A stretch of DNA of 64,000 nt from an uncultured Oscillospiraceae bacterium (GTDB taxonomy: Bacteria > Bacillota > Clostridia > Oscillospirales > Oscillospiraceae): NCBI GenBank assembly GCA_910578735.1, contig CAJTSQ010000004.1, positions 39,036-103,035 on the forward strand, read 5' to 3'. The notes under the pieces are model-generated. The model made no database searches, was not told the origin of the DNA, and worked only from the letters and a program-made list of their open reading frames with translations. Below, piece after piece: positions 1 through 8,132 of this stretch (within the stretch, counting starts at the first letter, position 1; each line of letters starts with the position of its first letter). A program made the translations under genes and the position numbers.

Positions 1-1045
1 CCACCAGGGCCAGCATGATGACGGAGAAGTTGGACTGCATGGCGGTCTGCTTAAAGAGCTTGTTCAGCACCACCTGGGCATTGGCGTCCTTTTTCAGCTC
101 AATGACAATGCGCATGCCGTTGCGGTCGGTCTCGTCCCGGATGTCGGAGATGCCCTCCAGCCGCTTGTCCTTCACCTGGTCCGCCATATTGCGGATAAGC
201 TGACGTTTGTTTACCTGATAGGGCAGCTCGTTGACAATGATCCGGATGCGGTCCTTGCCGAACTCCTCAAATTCCGTTCGGGCCCGCAGGACCATCTTGC
301 CCCGGCCGGTGGCGTAGGCGGACCGGATGCCGCTGCGGCCCATGATGATCCCCCGGGTGGGGAAATCGGGGCCCTTGATGTGCTCCATCAGGTCGCCCAG
401 GTCGGCCTCCGGGTTGTCCAGCACGCAGATGGTGGCGTTGATGACCTCCCGCAGGTTGTGGGGGGGAATGTTGGTAGCCATGCCCACGGCGATACCGCTG
501 GAGCCGTTGACCAGCAGATTGGGGAAGCGGGAGGGGAGTACCTTGGGCTCCTTCCGGGTCTCATCAAAGTTGGGGTCCCAGTCCACGGTGTCCTTGTCAA
601 TGTCACGGAGCATCTCGTTAGACAGCTTGGACATGCGGGCCTCGGTGTAACGGTAGGCCGCCGGGGGATCGCCGTCCACGCTGCCGAAGTTGCCGTGGCC
701 GTCCACCAGCATGTACCGCATGGAGAAGTTCTGGGCCAGGCGGACCATAGCGTCGTAGACACTGGAGTCGCCGTGGGGGTGGTATTTACCCAAAACGTCA
801 CCCACGCAGGTGGCGGACTTTTTAAAGGGCTTGTCGGATGTCAACCCGCTTTCATACATGGTATACAAAATGCGGCGGTGAACCGGCTTCAGCCCGTCCC
901 GCACGTCAGGCAGGGCCCGGCCCACGATCACGCTCATGGCGTAGTCCCGGTAGCTGTCCTGCATCTCCTTGACCAGCTCCGACTCGGTGATCACCTGATC
1001 CGGAAAAGCGATATCCTCCGGTTTATAATCTCGGTTGTGTGCCAT
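1..1045 (-). CDS. gyrA: DNA gyrase subunit A, N-terminal part (cut by window edge)
   Basis: Type II topoisomerase subunit that cuts and rejoins DNA; with GyrB it introduces negative supercoils. The 348 codons visible start MAHNRDYKPEDIAFPDQVI and contain the winged-helix breakage-reunion domain, with RALPDVRDGLKPVHRRI, HPHGDSSVYDAMVRLAQ and the AYRYTEARM segment that carries the active-site tyrosine. The C-terminal beta-pinwheel lies outside the window. The start at 1045 is followed by the expected family N-terminus. It is the last visible member of the leftward operon gyrB-orf-orf-gyrA and lies 24 bases beyond the stop of the preceding small gene. Identification is by unmistakable family motifs. 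Confidence 0.97.
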   Translation of the reverse strand, partial: MAHNRDYKPEDIAFPDQVITESELVKEMQDSYRDYAMSVIVGRALPDVRDGLKPVHRRILYTMYESGLTSDKPFKKSATCVGDVLGKYHPHGDSSVYDAMVRLAQNFSMRYMLVDGHGNFGSVDGDPPAAYRYTEARMSKLSNEMLRDIDKDTVDWDPNFDETRKEPKVLPSRFPNLLVNGSSGIAVGMATNIPPHNLREVINATICVLDNPEADLGDLMEHIKGPDFPTRGIIMGRSGIRSAYATGRGKMVLRARTEFEEFGKDRIRIIVNELPYQVNKRQLIRNMADQVKDKRLEGISDIRDETDRNGMRIVIELKKDANAQVVLNKLFKQTAMQSNFSVIMLALV

Positions 1046-1069
1046 AATTACCTCATTTCTTTGGGACCC

Positions 1070-1525
1070 TTAGAAGCTTTCTTTCAGCCAGTCCATGCCG
1101 GGGTAGGGCTCACAGGTGTGAGCGTACCACTCCACACATTTGGCCGCCATCTCCCGGTCCTTCATGGTACATTTCAGGGGAAAAACGGACTGCCCGTCGC
1201 TGGGCTCAATGGGGGCCTCCTCATCGGAATCCAAAAGGTCCGGGTTGAAGCAGGCCCAGGCAATCTCTGCCTCCGCGTCCCAAACCTGCAAAAAGATCAG
1301 GTCAGGGGAGGACTCCAGCATGAGGTAACCCTCTTCGCCGTACTCGTCCGGCGTCAGCATCAGGCTGCGGCTTGCTCCGGTACGGATTTTTTCCACCATA
1401 TCCCGGATACTGGCCGGAGAAATGTCATGAATCTCCTGACTGGGAAGCGCCCCCCAGCTGGCGCCCTGGATTTTGATTTCCTCCGGCATAGCCGGAACCG
1501 GATCCTTTTTGACGACTTCTTCCAT
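1070..1525 (-). CDS. Uncharacterised 151-aa acidic protein between gyrB and gyrA
   Basis: I do not recognise this family. The protein is soluble and acidic, with no signal peptide or membrane segment. It has a short mixed N-terminus, a central part beginning near residue 40 (IRDMVEKIRTGASRSLML), a beta-rich middle (EGYLMLESSPDLIFLQVWD) and a Trp/Cys-containing C-terminus (KCVEWYAHTC). An AAAGGAAG ribosome site precedes the ATG. It follows the 295-aa gene by 12 bases and precedes gyrA by 24, so it should be co-transcribed with the gyrase genes. Size and composition are like polymorphic-toxin immunity proteins, but no diagnostic motif is visible, so that is only a guess. Confidence 0.7.
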   Translation of the reverse strand: MEEVVKKDPVPAMPEEIKIQGASWGALPSQEIHDISPASIRDMVEKIRTGASRSLMLTPDEYGEEGYLMLESSPDLIFLQVWDAEAEIAWACFNPDLLDSDEEAPIEPSDGQSVFPLKCTMKDREMAAKCVEWYAHTCEPYPGMDWLKESF

Positions 1526-1537
1526 AAAATCTTCCTT

Positions 1538-2425
1538 TCATCCGGGCCGCCGGGGCGGCCACTCGCGGGTCAAAGCGTCGTTAATTGGCTGCTCCAGGTA
1601 GAGGAGTGCCAAGGCCAGCGCCCCCCTGTGGACATTGTGCCACCTGGCATAGCCTTTGGAAAAGGTTTTATAGTCCGGCATGGCCAACCGGCCAAACTCC
1701 TCCTCACTGAGGACATGGGCCGCAAGCTGGTACAGCCCGTGGGCGGGGAGGAAGGGCTCCTTTTCCCAGTAAACATCCACCCGAGTGACCGCCTGACACA
1801 CGGTTTGGAGCTGTTTTCCAGCTTCTTTCACGTCCCGACGGTACAGGGCCAGCAGGTAAGCGACCACCGCCCGGTCCCACTGAGACTTTTTGCTGGCCGC
1901 AAATTTTTCCCCTGCGGGAACAGCAAACTCCAGCAGAGCCTGGTCCTGATACCATAGTCCCGCCAGCAGAGGGGTTCCCACCCGATAGAGAGGATATACC
2001 TTTTTCGGGACCTTCTTCTCCATTCCAGCAGGGAAAATCCACTCCATCAGCCCATCATCTCCCACCGCAATGGCGGTCAGAGCCTGGAAAAAGTACCAGA
2101 ACTCCTCACCTGGGTTGAGTCGCAGCCCCAACGCCCGCAGCCGGACACTTTGAAATCCTACGCGGTTCAAGCCCTGCCAATCCTCTGCGTCCAAGCTGCG
2201 CTTTATCATCTGTTCCGCTGGAAAACAGGTTACTGCCGTTTCCAGTACCGTCCAGACACACAGCGGATTCTCTGGGTTCCAGCCGGGCTGCTCACACAGA
2301 CAGCGTGCTGTCACTTCCTCCAGGTAAGCGCCGCAGGGGTCAGTCTCCATCCTCTGGTGCAGTTGCTGAATGAACGCTTCGGAATACAGCTCCTTCCTCT
2401 TGGCGGCGCTGTCAATTTTGTCCAT
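1538..2425 (-). CDS. Uncharacterised 295-aa helical protein between gyrB and gyrA
   Basis: A predicted mostly alpha-helical soluble protein rich in Leu, Ala, Trp and Tyr, with repeated helical segments such as WDRAVVAYLLALYRRDVKEA and GALALALLYLEQPIND. There is no signal peptide and no enzyme motif I can identify. The layout (a helical N-terminal half and Trp/His-containing helices near the C-terminus) loosely recalls Imm49 or PoNe-immunity type proteins; this is weak. It starts 12 bases after the gyrB stop and ends 12 bases before the 151-aa gene, making a tight four-gene unit with gyrB and gyrA. In most Firmicutes gyrB and gyrA are adjacent, so both small genes look like insertions into this operon. 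Confidence 0.7.
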   Translation of the reverse strand: MDKIDSAAKRKELYSEAFIQQLHQRMETDPCGAYLEEVTARCLCEQPGWNPENPLCVWTVLETAVTCFPAEQMIKRSLDAEDWQGLNRVGFQSVRLRALGLRLNPGEEFWYFFQALTAIAVGDDGLMEWIFPAGMEKKVPKKVYPLYRVGTPLLAGLWYQDQALLEFAVPAGEKFAASKKSQWDRAVVAYLLALYRRDVKEAGKQLQTVCQAVTRVDVYWEKEPFLPAHGLYQLAAHVLSEEEFGRLAMPDYKTFSKGYARWHNVHRGALALALLYLEQPINDALTREWPPRRPG

Positions 2426-2437
2426 ATGTCTTTCCCC

Positions 2438-4393
2438 TTAAAAGTCCAGATTGGACACGTACTGGGCGTTCTTTACAATCCAGTCCTTCCGGGGCTCCAC
2501 CTCCTCGCCCATGAGGACGGTGAAGATCTGGTCGGCGGCTACAGCGTCGTCCAGGGTGATGCGCCGCAGGGTTCGCCGCTCCGGGTCCATGGTGGTCTCC
2601 CACAGCTCATGGGGGTCCATCTCGCCCAGGCCCTTGTAGCGGTTGATCTCCACCTTCACATTGGGGTTGTCTCCCCGCATCTCGGCGGAGATGGCGTCCC
2701 GTTCCGGGTCGGAGTAGGCCACCCGCTGCTGCTTGCCCCGGGTCAGCTTGTACAGAGGGGGCACGGCGGAGTATACATAACCCTTTTCAATCAGCGGACG
2801 CATATACCGGAAGAAGAAGGTCAACAATAGGGTGCGGATGTGGGCGCCGTCCACGTCGGCATCGGCCATGATGATAATCTTGTGATAGCGCAGCTTGTCG
2901 ATGTTAAACTCCTCGCCAATACCAGCGCCCAGGCCCAGCACCAGGGGGTAGAGCTTGTCGTTGCCATAGATCTTGTCCGCTCGGGCCTTCTCCACGTTGA
3001 GCATCTTGCCCCACATGGACAAAATGGCCTGGAACCGGCTGTCCCGGCCCTGGATGGCCGAGCCGGCGGCGGAGTCGCCCTCGACGATATACAGCTCACA
3101 CAGGGCGGGGTCCCGCTCGTTGCAGTCCTGAAGCTTATCGGGCATCTGGCCGGACTCCAGCACCGTTTTGCGCCGCACCGATTCCCGGGCTTTTCGGGCG
3201 GCCTCCCGGGCCCGGCTGGCCATCAGGGCCTTTTCCAGAATGGCCTTGCCCACTCCGGGGTTCTCCTCCAGGTAGATCTCCAACTTCTCCGACACCACGG
3301 CGTTGACCAAGGTGCGCATCTCGCTGTTGCCCAGTTTGGCCTTGGTCTGGCCCTCAAACTGGGCTTCGGTGAGCTTCACCGAGATAACCACCGTAAGCCC
3401 CTCCCGGCAGTCCTCGCCGGACACCTTTTCGTCATCCTTCAGCAGCTTAATCTTCCGTCCGTAGGCGTTGAGGGCGTTGGTCAGCGCCCGGCGGAAGCCC
3501 TCCTCGTGCATACCGCCCTCGGGGGTGTGGACGTTGTTGGCGAAGGAGACCATAACCTCCTGGTATCCGTCGTTATACTGCATAGCCACCTCGGCCATGG
3601 AGTCCTCCCGGGCCCCGGACATATAGATCACCTCATTGTGGAGGGGGTCCTTGTTCCGGTTGATGAAGGTGACAAATTCCCGGATGCCGCCCTCATAACA
3701 CATGTCGTCCTCCTGCTCCTGGCCGGGGCGCAGGTCCACCGTCTGGATGCGCAGGCCGGCGTTGAGGAAGGCCTCCTCCCGCATCCGGGTATGGAGGGTG
3801 TCGTAATTGTATTCCAGAGTGTCGAACATCTCGGGGTCGGGCTTGAAGGTGACGGTGGTGCCGGTGTGGTCAGTTTTGCCCACCACCTTCATCTCCTGGG
3901 TGATCTTACCCCGGGAGAACTTCATCTCATAGATTTCCCCGTTCTTGTGGACCTGGACCTCCAGCCATTCGCTCAGGGCGTTGACCACCGAGGCGCCCAC
4001 TCCGTGGAGGCCGCCGGACACCTTATACCCGCCGCCGCCGAACTTGCCGCCGGCGTGGAGAATGGTAAAGACTACCTCCAGAGCGGGCTTGCCCGTCTGG
4101 GGCTGGATATCCACCGGAATACCCCGGCCGTTGTCCGTGACGGTGATGGTATTACCCGGGTTGATGGTCACAGTGATATCGGTACAGTGGCCGGCCAGAG
4201 CCTCGTCGATGGAGTTATCCACGATCTCATATACCAAATGGTGCAGGCCGGACTCTGAGGTGGAGCCGATATACATACCCGGGCGCTTGCGTACCGCCTC
4301 CAGGCCCTCCAGGACCTGGATTTCCGACCCGCCGTACTCGTGGTCGGTCTGGGTAGTGCTCAGTTCGTTCAGCTGATTCAGTTCTTCAGACAT
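2438..4393 (-). CDS. gyrB: DNA gyrase subunit B
   Basis: ATPase subunit of gyrase, 651 aa from the chosen start. It has the GHKL ATPase domain (EAVRKRPGMYIGS, DNGRGIPVDI, GGLHGVGASVVNALS), a transducer region, the TOPRIM domain (EGDSAAGSAIQGRDSRFQA, DADVDGAHIRTLLLTFFFR) and the C-terminal KGLGEMDPHELWETTMDP block. The reading frame stays open upstream to 4435, but the ATG at 4393 gives the usual MSEELNQL start and has a GGAGGG site 6 bases before it; the upstream extension would be encoded by intergenic repeat DNA. It is followed by two unknown genes and gyrA. Confidence 0.97.
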   Translation of the reverse strand: MSEELNQLNELSTTQTDHEYGGSEIQVLEGLEAVRKRPGMYIGSTSESGLHHLVYEIVDNSIDEALAGHCTDITVTINPGNTITVTDNGRGIPVDIQPQTGKPALEVVFTILHAGGKFGGGGYKVSGGLHGVGASVVNALSEWLEVQVHKNGEIYEMKFSRGKITQEMKVVGKTDHTGTTVTFKPDPEMFDTLEYNYDTLHTRMREEAFLNAGLRIQTVDLRPGQEQEDDMCYEGGIREFVTFINRNKDPLHNEVIYMSGAREDSMAEVAMQYNDGYQEVMVSFANNVHTPEGGMHEEGFRRALTNALNAYGRKIKLLKDDEKVSGEDCREGLTVVISVKLTEAQFEGQTKAKLGNSEMRTLVNAVVSEKLEIYLEENPGVGKAILEKALMASRAREAARKARESVRRKTVLESGQMPDKLQDCNERDPALCELYIVEGDSAAGSAIQGRDSRFQAILSMWGKMLNVEKARADKIYGNDKLYPLVLGLGAGIGEEFNIDKLRYHKIIIMADADVDGAHIRTLLLTFFFRYMRPLIEKGYVYSAVPPLYKLTRGKQQRVAYSDPERDAISAEMRGDNPNVKVEINRYKGLGEMDPHELWETTMDPERRTLRRITLDDAVAADQIFTVLMGEEVEPRKDWIVKNAQYVSNLDF

Positions 4394-4420
4394 AGTTTCC
4401 CTCCGCGCTGGTAAAATTCT

Positions 4421-4522
4421 GTAGGGACGCTTCACGAAGCGTCCGAAAACTGTTTTATTACGGACGCATTGTGATACACCCGAAAATCGTTTGGCCGCGG
4501 ACGCATCGTGATGCGTCCCTAC
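4421..4522. repeat. REP-like palindromic intergenic repeat, copy 1
   Basis: It begins GTAGGGACGCTTCACGAAGC and ends with the mirror form GGACGCATCGTGATGCGTCC then CTAC. Each end is itself a hairpin (GGACGCTTcacGAAGCGTCC type), and the ends are inverted to each other around a variable centre. It lies between gyrB and the PH-domain gene. The same family occurs at 4961, 6640, 21298 and 43829. Confidence 0.88.
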
Positions 4523-4525
4523 AAA

Positions 4526-4936
4526 TCAATCCAATTCTTCGCCGTCCAGATCGGCGGTATCATGGTAGTCGTCCTCGCCGTCCTCGGCGCCCACCAGCTC
4601 GGTGGTGCGCATCCGGCGCTTGTCCTTGGCCGTCTCCACGTTCCGGTGGATCAGTTCCTTGACCTCACGGGGATTTTTTACGTTTTTCAGGTCCAGGTGT
4701 GGAATGCTCTTGTCCGAGGAGACAACGCACACCGTCCCCACGCCGAAGATACGCTGACCCAGCGACATGTTCAGCTGAAGGTCCCGCACCCGGTAGAGCA
4801 GCACCTCATCGGATTTCAGATTCAGCAGCCCAGTTTCGCAGAACAGCCGGTCCTCGCTGAGCCGGTAGCGGGTGAAGGACAGAGGCAGCCCAAAATAACG
4901 TTTGCGGTCCTTCCACAGATATTCGATGGGTTCCAT
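4526..4936 (-). CDS. Bacterial PH domain protein (bPH2/YdbS-like)
   Basis: 136 aa. Residues 1-95 look like a bacterial pleckstrin-homology domain of the bPH2 type: an alternating strand pattern with RYRLSEDRLFCETGLLNL, the VLLYRVRDLQLNMSLGQRIF hallmark block, and VGTVCVVSSDKSIPHLDLKNV. The tail from about residue 105 is acidic and probably disordered. The function of these small proteins is not established; they usually act as adaptor or membrane-proximal domains, but no membrane helix is present here. The gene is flanked on both sides by copies of the same palindromic repeat and lies between remB and gyrB in the leftward operon. An AGGTT-type weak ribosome site precedes the start. Confidence 0.8.
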   Translation of the reverse strand: MEPIEYLWKDRKRYFGLPLSFTRYRLSEDRLFCETGLLNLKSDEVLLYRVRDLQLNMSLGQRIFGVGTVCVVSSDKSIPHLDLKNVKNPREVKELIHRNVETAKDKRRMRTTELVGAEDGEDDYHDTADLDGEELD

Positions 4937-4960
4937 AGTGTAACCTCCATTGTTTCAAAT

Positions 4961-5025
4961 GTAGGGACGCATCATGATGCGTCCGTTTTCACGTTGCTTG
5001 CGGACGCTTCGTGAAGCGTCCCTAC
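4961..5025. repeat. REP-like palindromic repeat, copy 2
   Basis: It begins GTAGGGACGCATCATGATGC and ends GGACGCTTCGTGAAGCGTCC then CTAC, so the two end types are swapped relative to copy 1. The CTA of its right end is the complement of the remB stop codon: the last codon of remB lies inside the repeat. Confidence 0.88.
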
Positions 5026-5285
5026 TCAAACCCGCCCCGTTCCGCCCGGTGGGCCAGGGTGGCAGAGGAGAGGGGAGACATATACACCACCGGCTCCCCC
5101 CAGCGGCTGTCCGCCAGGATGAAGGACCGGGGAAGGTCCTCGGTGAGCCAGATGGCACGGCCCTCCGCCTCCGCCCGCTCCAGCAGCTCCCGGGTCTTGT
5201 AGGCCCAGCTGGCGTTGTCCAAGTCGAAGATGCCTAAAATATCACTATCCGGAATGACCACCGATTGGCCTAGGTGAAGATACAT
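5022..5285 (-). CDS. remB: Extracellular matrix regulator RemB (YaaB, DUF370)
   Basis: 87-aa DUF370 protein. It contains MYLHLGQSVVIPDSDILGIF and a TREL segment typical of the RemA/RemB family, small DNA-binding regulators that in Bacillus subtilis activate biofilm-matrix genes. Position agrees with the Bacillus order recF-remB-gyrB. It starts two bases after the recF stop, so it is translationally linked to recF. Its stop codon TAG is formed by the end of a palindromic repeat (4961-5025). The assignment is to the family; a role in this organism is inferred. Confidence 0.9.
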   Translation of the reverse strand: MYLHLGQSVVIPDSDILGIFDLDNASWAYKTRELLERAEAEGRAIWLTEDLPRSFILADSRWGEPVVYMSPLSSATLAHRAERGGFE

Positions 5286-5287
5286 TC

Positions 5288-6391
5288 CTACATCAGCCTC
5301 CCATCGTGGATATGGAACGCCTTTCCGCCCTCCAGCCCTTCCAGCTTCTCCTCCTCGCAGCAGGTGATAAATACCTGCCCGCCCCGGATGCGGTTGAGGA
5401 CAAAGGCCTGCCGCTTACTGTCCAGCTCGGAGAGGACATCGTCCAGCAGCAGGACGGGCCACTCGCCGGTCTCCTCCTGGAAAATTTCCCGCTGGGCCAG
5501 CTTGAGGGAGAGGGCGGCGGTACGGGTCTGGCCCTGGGAGGCGTAGGTCTTGGCGGACTGTCCGCCGATGGAAACAGCCAGGTCGTCCTTGTGGGGTCCG
5601 GACAGGCACTGCCGGGAATCCAGCTCCGCCTGGCGGTGCTTCTCCTGGTGCTCCAGCAGAAGGGGGAGCAGCTCCCGGGGCTGAGCTTGGGGGTCGGTAA
5701 TGGTGGACACCGTCTTATAGCCCAGCTCCAGCCCTTCCCGGCCCCCGGAGAAATCGGCGTGGATAACAGGGGCGTGCTCCCGCAGGCGCTTGATGAAGTG
5801 GGCCCGGTAGTGAATCACAATCGCCCCTGTCTGAGCCATGCGAAGATTGAAATCGTCCAGGGTCTGGAGCAGATCAGGCCGCTCCGTCCAGTCCCGCAGG
5901 ATTCGGGTCTTGTGGTCGTAAAGCCGGTTGTACTCCGTCAAAGCCTGGGCATACCGGGGCCGCAGCTGACAGATGGCTCCGTCCAGGAATTTCCGCCGCT
6001 CCACGGCTCCCGCCTTGATTAAAGAAAGGTCCTCGGGACAAAACAGCACGGTATTCAAAATTCCAGCCAGCTCCCCGGCGGTCTTCAGCTTCACCCCGTT
6101 GGAAAACAGCTGACGGCCCCGGCCCCGAAACAGTTTGGCCTCCAGAGTAAAGTCCCGGTCCCGGCTGAACACCTCCCCCTTGACAAAGGCGGAGTCCACG
6201 TCCAGCATAATCATCTCCCGATCCCACCGGGCCCGGTGGGACCGGGCGGCGGAGAGATAGGCGATGGCCTCCAACAGGTTGGTCTTGCCCTGGGCGTTGT
6301 CGCCGTAGATCAGATTGACCCGGGAATCAAACTCCGCCTCAAGATGGGCGTAGTTGCGGAAAAAATCCAGCTCCAGGCGTTTGACAATCAC
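5288..6391 (-). CDS. recF: DNA replication and repair protein RecF
   Basis: 367-aa SMC-like ATPase that loads RecA at gaps through RecOR. The Walker A motif YGDNAQGKTNLLEA is at residues 29-42, the ABC-type signature region is near TYASQGQTRTAALSLKLAQ and Walker B is WPVLLLDDVLSELDSKRQ. The start is GTG, overlapping the rlbA stop as GTGA, so it is translationally coupled. Length and order (dnaN-rlbA-recF-remB-gyrB) are standard for Firmicutes. Confidence 0.96.
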   Translation of the reverse strand: MIVKRLELDFFRNYAHLEAEFDSRVNLIYGDNAQGKTNLLEAIAYLSAARSHRARWDREMIMLDVDSAFVKGEVFSRDRDFTLEAKLFRGRGRQLFSNGVKLKTAGELAGILNTVLFCPEDLSLIKAGAVERRKFLDGAICQLRPRYAQALTEYNRLYDHKTRILRDWTERPDLLQTLDDFNLRMAQTGAIVIHYRAHFIKRLREHAPVIHADFSGGREGLELGYKTVSTITDPQAQPRELLPLLLEHQEKHRQAELDSRQCLSGPHKDDLAVSIGGQSAKTYASQGQTRTAALSLKLAQREIFQEETGEWPVLLLDDVLSELDSKRQAFVLNRIRGGQVFITCCEEEKLEGLEGGKAFHIHDGRLM

Positions 6392-6603
6392 GTGACTACA
6401 AGCTCCGTCTCATTGTCGATAACCGCCTTGTCTCCGGGGCGCAGCTTTTTCCCCCGCATAGGGCAGGGCTCGCCGTTGACCGACACCCGGCCCTCCTGAA
6501 TGATCAGCTTGGCGTCGCCGCCGGTCTCCACCGCCCCGGCGAACTTGAGCAGGTCCTGAAGCTTGATAAATTCGGTGTGTATTTTGATCTCGTGGATCTC
6601 CAT
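6388..6603 (-). CDS. rlbA: S4-domain RNA-binding protein RlbA/YaaA
   Basis: 71-aa single S4 domain protein (IKLQDLLKFAGAVETGG, IQEGRVSVNGEPCPMRGKK), the family always found between dnaN and recF in Firmicutes. It probably binds structured RNA, possibly ribosomal; its exact role is not settled. The stop overlaps the recF start by 4 bases. Upstream lie a parS-like site and a palindromic repeat, so it is separated from dnaN by 123 bases. Confidence 0.93.
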   Translation of the reverse strand: MEIHEIKIHTEFIKLQDLLKFAGAVETGGDAKLIIQEGRVSVNGEPCPMRGKKLRPGDKAVIDNETELVVT

Positions 6604-6614
6604 GCTATTCCCCC

Positions 6615-6630
6615 TGTTTCATGTGAAACA
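6615..6630. promoter_or_regulatory. parS-like site (one mismatch)
   Basis: TGTTTCATGTGAAACA differs from the ParB target TGTTNCACGTGAAACA only by T for C at position 8, which breaks the central CG. It is 12 bases upstream of the rlbA start and about 1.3 kb from oriC, a usual place for parS sites. Confidence 0.7.
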
Positions 6631-6639
6631 TTGTCCCTG

Positions 6640-6711
6640 TCGGGACGCTTCACAAAGCGTCCGGGCATCAGGACCGATTTTGGGCACGGACGCATCATGA
6701 TGCGTCCCTAC
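6640..6711. repeat. REP-like palindromic repeat, copy 3
   Basis: Left end CGGGACGCTTCACAAAGCGT, right end GGACGCATCATGATGCGTCC then CTAC. The element fills the gap between dnaN and rlbA together with the parS-like site. Confidence 0.85.
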
Positions 6712-6726
6712 AGATGCAAATAAAAT

Positions 6727-7833
6727 CTAATTCGCTTTCAGCCGCACAGGCAGCACCATATAGGTAAAATTCTCCTCTCCCTCGGCGGGCAGGATGACGC
6801 AGGGGGCCACCCCGGAGGTAAATTCCATGCGCAGCTTGTCGGCGGGGGCGGCCTTCAGGGCGTCCATCAGGTACTTGTTGTTAAAACCGATCTCCAGCCC
6901 GCCGCCGTTGCCGTTGATGACGCACTGATCGGCGGCGTCCCCGATGGCGGTCTTGGTGGTGATATTTACCATGCCGTCCCCAAAGACGCAGCGCAGGGGG
7001 GATTTCAGCTTTTCGCTGATGATAAGTGACACCCGGTCGATGGAGGACAGCAGGGCCCGGGCCTCTACCTCGATCTGAATGGAGTTGTTCCGAGGGATGG
7101 CGTTGCGGTAGGCCAAAAAGTCCCCCTCCAGCCTGCGGCAGACCAGCACGGTATCTCCCGTCTGGAACATGACATGCCGGGCCCCCTGGGTGACGGTGAC
7201 CAGCTCCTCCCCAGAGCATATTTTTTCCACTTCTCCCAGTGCTGAACCAGGAACCACAAAAGAGAAGGAGTCCGCCCCTTTTTTCTCCTCCACGTCCTCA
7301 TGGCGCAGGGCCAGGCGGTAGCCGTCCACCGACACCACGGTGAGGCCGGCGCTGTCCACCTCAAAGAGAGAGCCGGTATGGATGGGCCGGCTCTCATTGT
7401 CGCTGACGGCAAAGAGGGTCTGCGCGATCATAGACCGGAGCACCGGCTGCTTGATGGTCAGGGTGTTCTGCTGGTCCACGGCGGGCAGCTCGGGGAACTC
7501 CTCCGGGTCGGTGCCCAGAATGTTAAACTCACTCAGCCCGCATTTGATGTTGACGGTGTACCCCTGAGAGGAGAAGACCACCACATCGTCAGGCAGCTTA
7601 CGGACGATCTCACCAAAGAGCCGGGCGGACAGCACCAGAGACCCTCCCTCCAGAATCTCAGCGGGGACGGTGGCCTGGATCCCTGTCTCCAGGTTGTAGC
7701 CGGTGAGTCGGAGGGCCTGGCCCGCCTCAACAAGGATGCCCTCCATAGCGGGAATGGAGCTCTTTGCAGCCACCGCCCGGGAGGTGACGGACACCGCGGC
7801 GGACAGCAGAGCCTTTTCGCAGGAGAATTTCAT
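6727..7833 (-). CDS. dnaN: DNA polymerase III beta sliding clamp
   Basis: 368-aa clamp starting MKFSCEKALLSAAVSVTSRA. Three clamp domains follow in order, with the conserved second-domain segment LFAVSDNESRPIHTGSLFEV and the C-terminal VILPAEGEENFTYMVLPVR. The frame remains open to 8040, but that extension would run through oriC; the ATG at 7833 has GGAGG 8 bases before it and gives the family N-terminus. It lies downstream of dnaA across the origin. Confidence 0.97.
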   Translation of the reverse strand: MKFSCEKALLSAAVSVTSRAVAAKSSIPAMEGILVEAGQALRLTGYNLETGIQATVPAEILEGGSLVLSARLFGEIVRKLPDDVVVFSSQGYTVNIKCGLSEFNILGTDPEEFPELPAVDQQNTLTIKQPVLRSMIAQTLFAVSDNESRPIHTGSLFEVDSAGLTVVSVDGYRLALRHEDVEEKKGADSFSFVVPGSALGEVEKICSGEELVTVTQGARHVMFQTGDTVLVCRRLEGDFLAYRNAIPRNNSIQIEVEARALLSSIDRVSLIISEKLKSPLRCVFGDGMVNITTKTAIGDAADQCVINGNGGGLEIGFNNKYLMDALKAAPADKLRMEFTSGVAPCVILPAEGEENFTYMVLPVRLKAN

Positions 7834-8132
7834 AAACGGTTCCTCCAATCTTTTTTCTCTCCCGCAATAGGAGGAGAGGATATTTTTTAGTAACAGTAGA
7901 TAGTAGGCAAAAAAAATGTGGAAAGAGGGCGCAAAGCCTTGCAGCTCTAAGCAAATCAACTCCACAGGGGATGTGGACAGAAAGAGAGGGTTTTCCACAG
8001 CTGCCCCCACTATCCACAGCTGTCCACAAACATTCCACATTTTTTGTGGACAGCTGTTGGCTGTTAAAGTTAACAGGAAAGCTCTCTTTGATTTTTTTCC
8101 AGAGAAAAAGAACGCCAGCCTGACAGGGGCCG
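7834..8132. other. Replication origin oriC (DnaA-box cluster and unwinding element)
   Basis: This 299-base gap between dnaA and dnaN holds many DnaA-box-like 9-mers: TTTTCCACA (7991-7999, full match to TTWTNCACA), CTATCCACA (8010-8018), CTGTCCACA (8020-8028), and on the minus strand CTGTCCACA at 8045-8053 and 7972-7980 and CTTTCCACA at 7917-7925. Reading leftward from the last box, the minus strand goes through a T-run and GCC to TACTATCTACTGTTACT then AT-rich DNA; this closely matches the DnaA-trio arrangement of the Bacillus subtilis origin. A perfect palindrome CTGTTAAAGTTAACAG is at 8061-8076. Unwinding is predicted near 7880-7906. Confidence 0.92.

Noticed and set aside
1538..2425. Immunity protein (Imm49/PoNi type) call
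   Set aside because: Only general helical, Trp-rich character supports it; there is no toxin gene nearby and no diagnostic motif, so it is not used as the name.
2840..4258. Long plus-strand open frame opposite gyrB (472 codons)
   Set aside because: It has no ribosome site or family signal, is rich in Val/Gly/His as expected for the complement of GC-rich coding DNA, and gyrB is certain on the other strand.
7834..8040. N-terminal extension of dnaN through the origin
   Set aside because: The ATG at 7833 has a good ribosome site and gives the family start; the extension would be translated from DnaA boxes.
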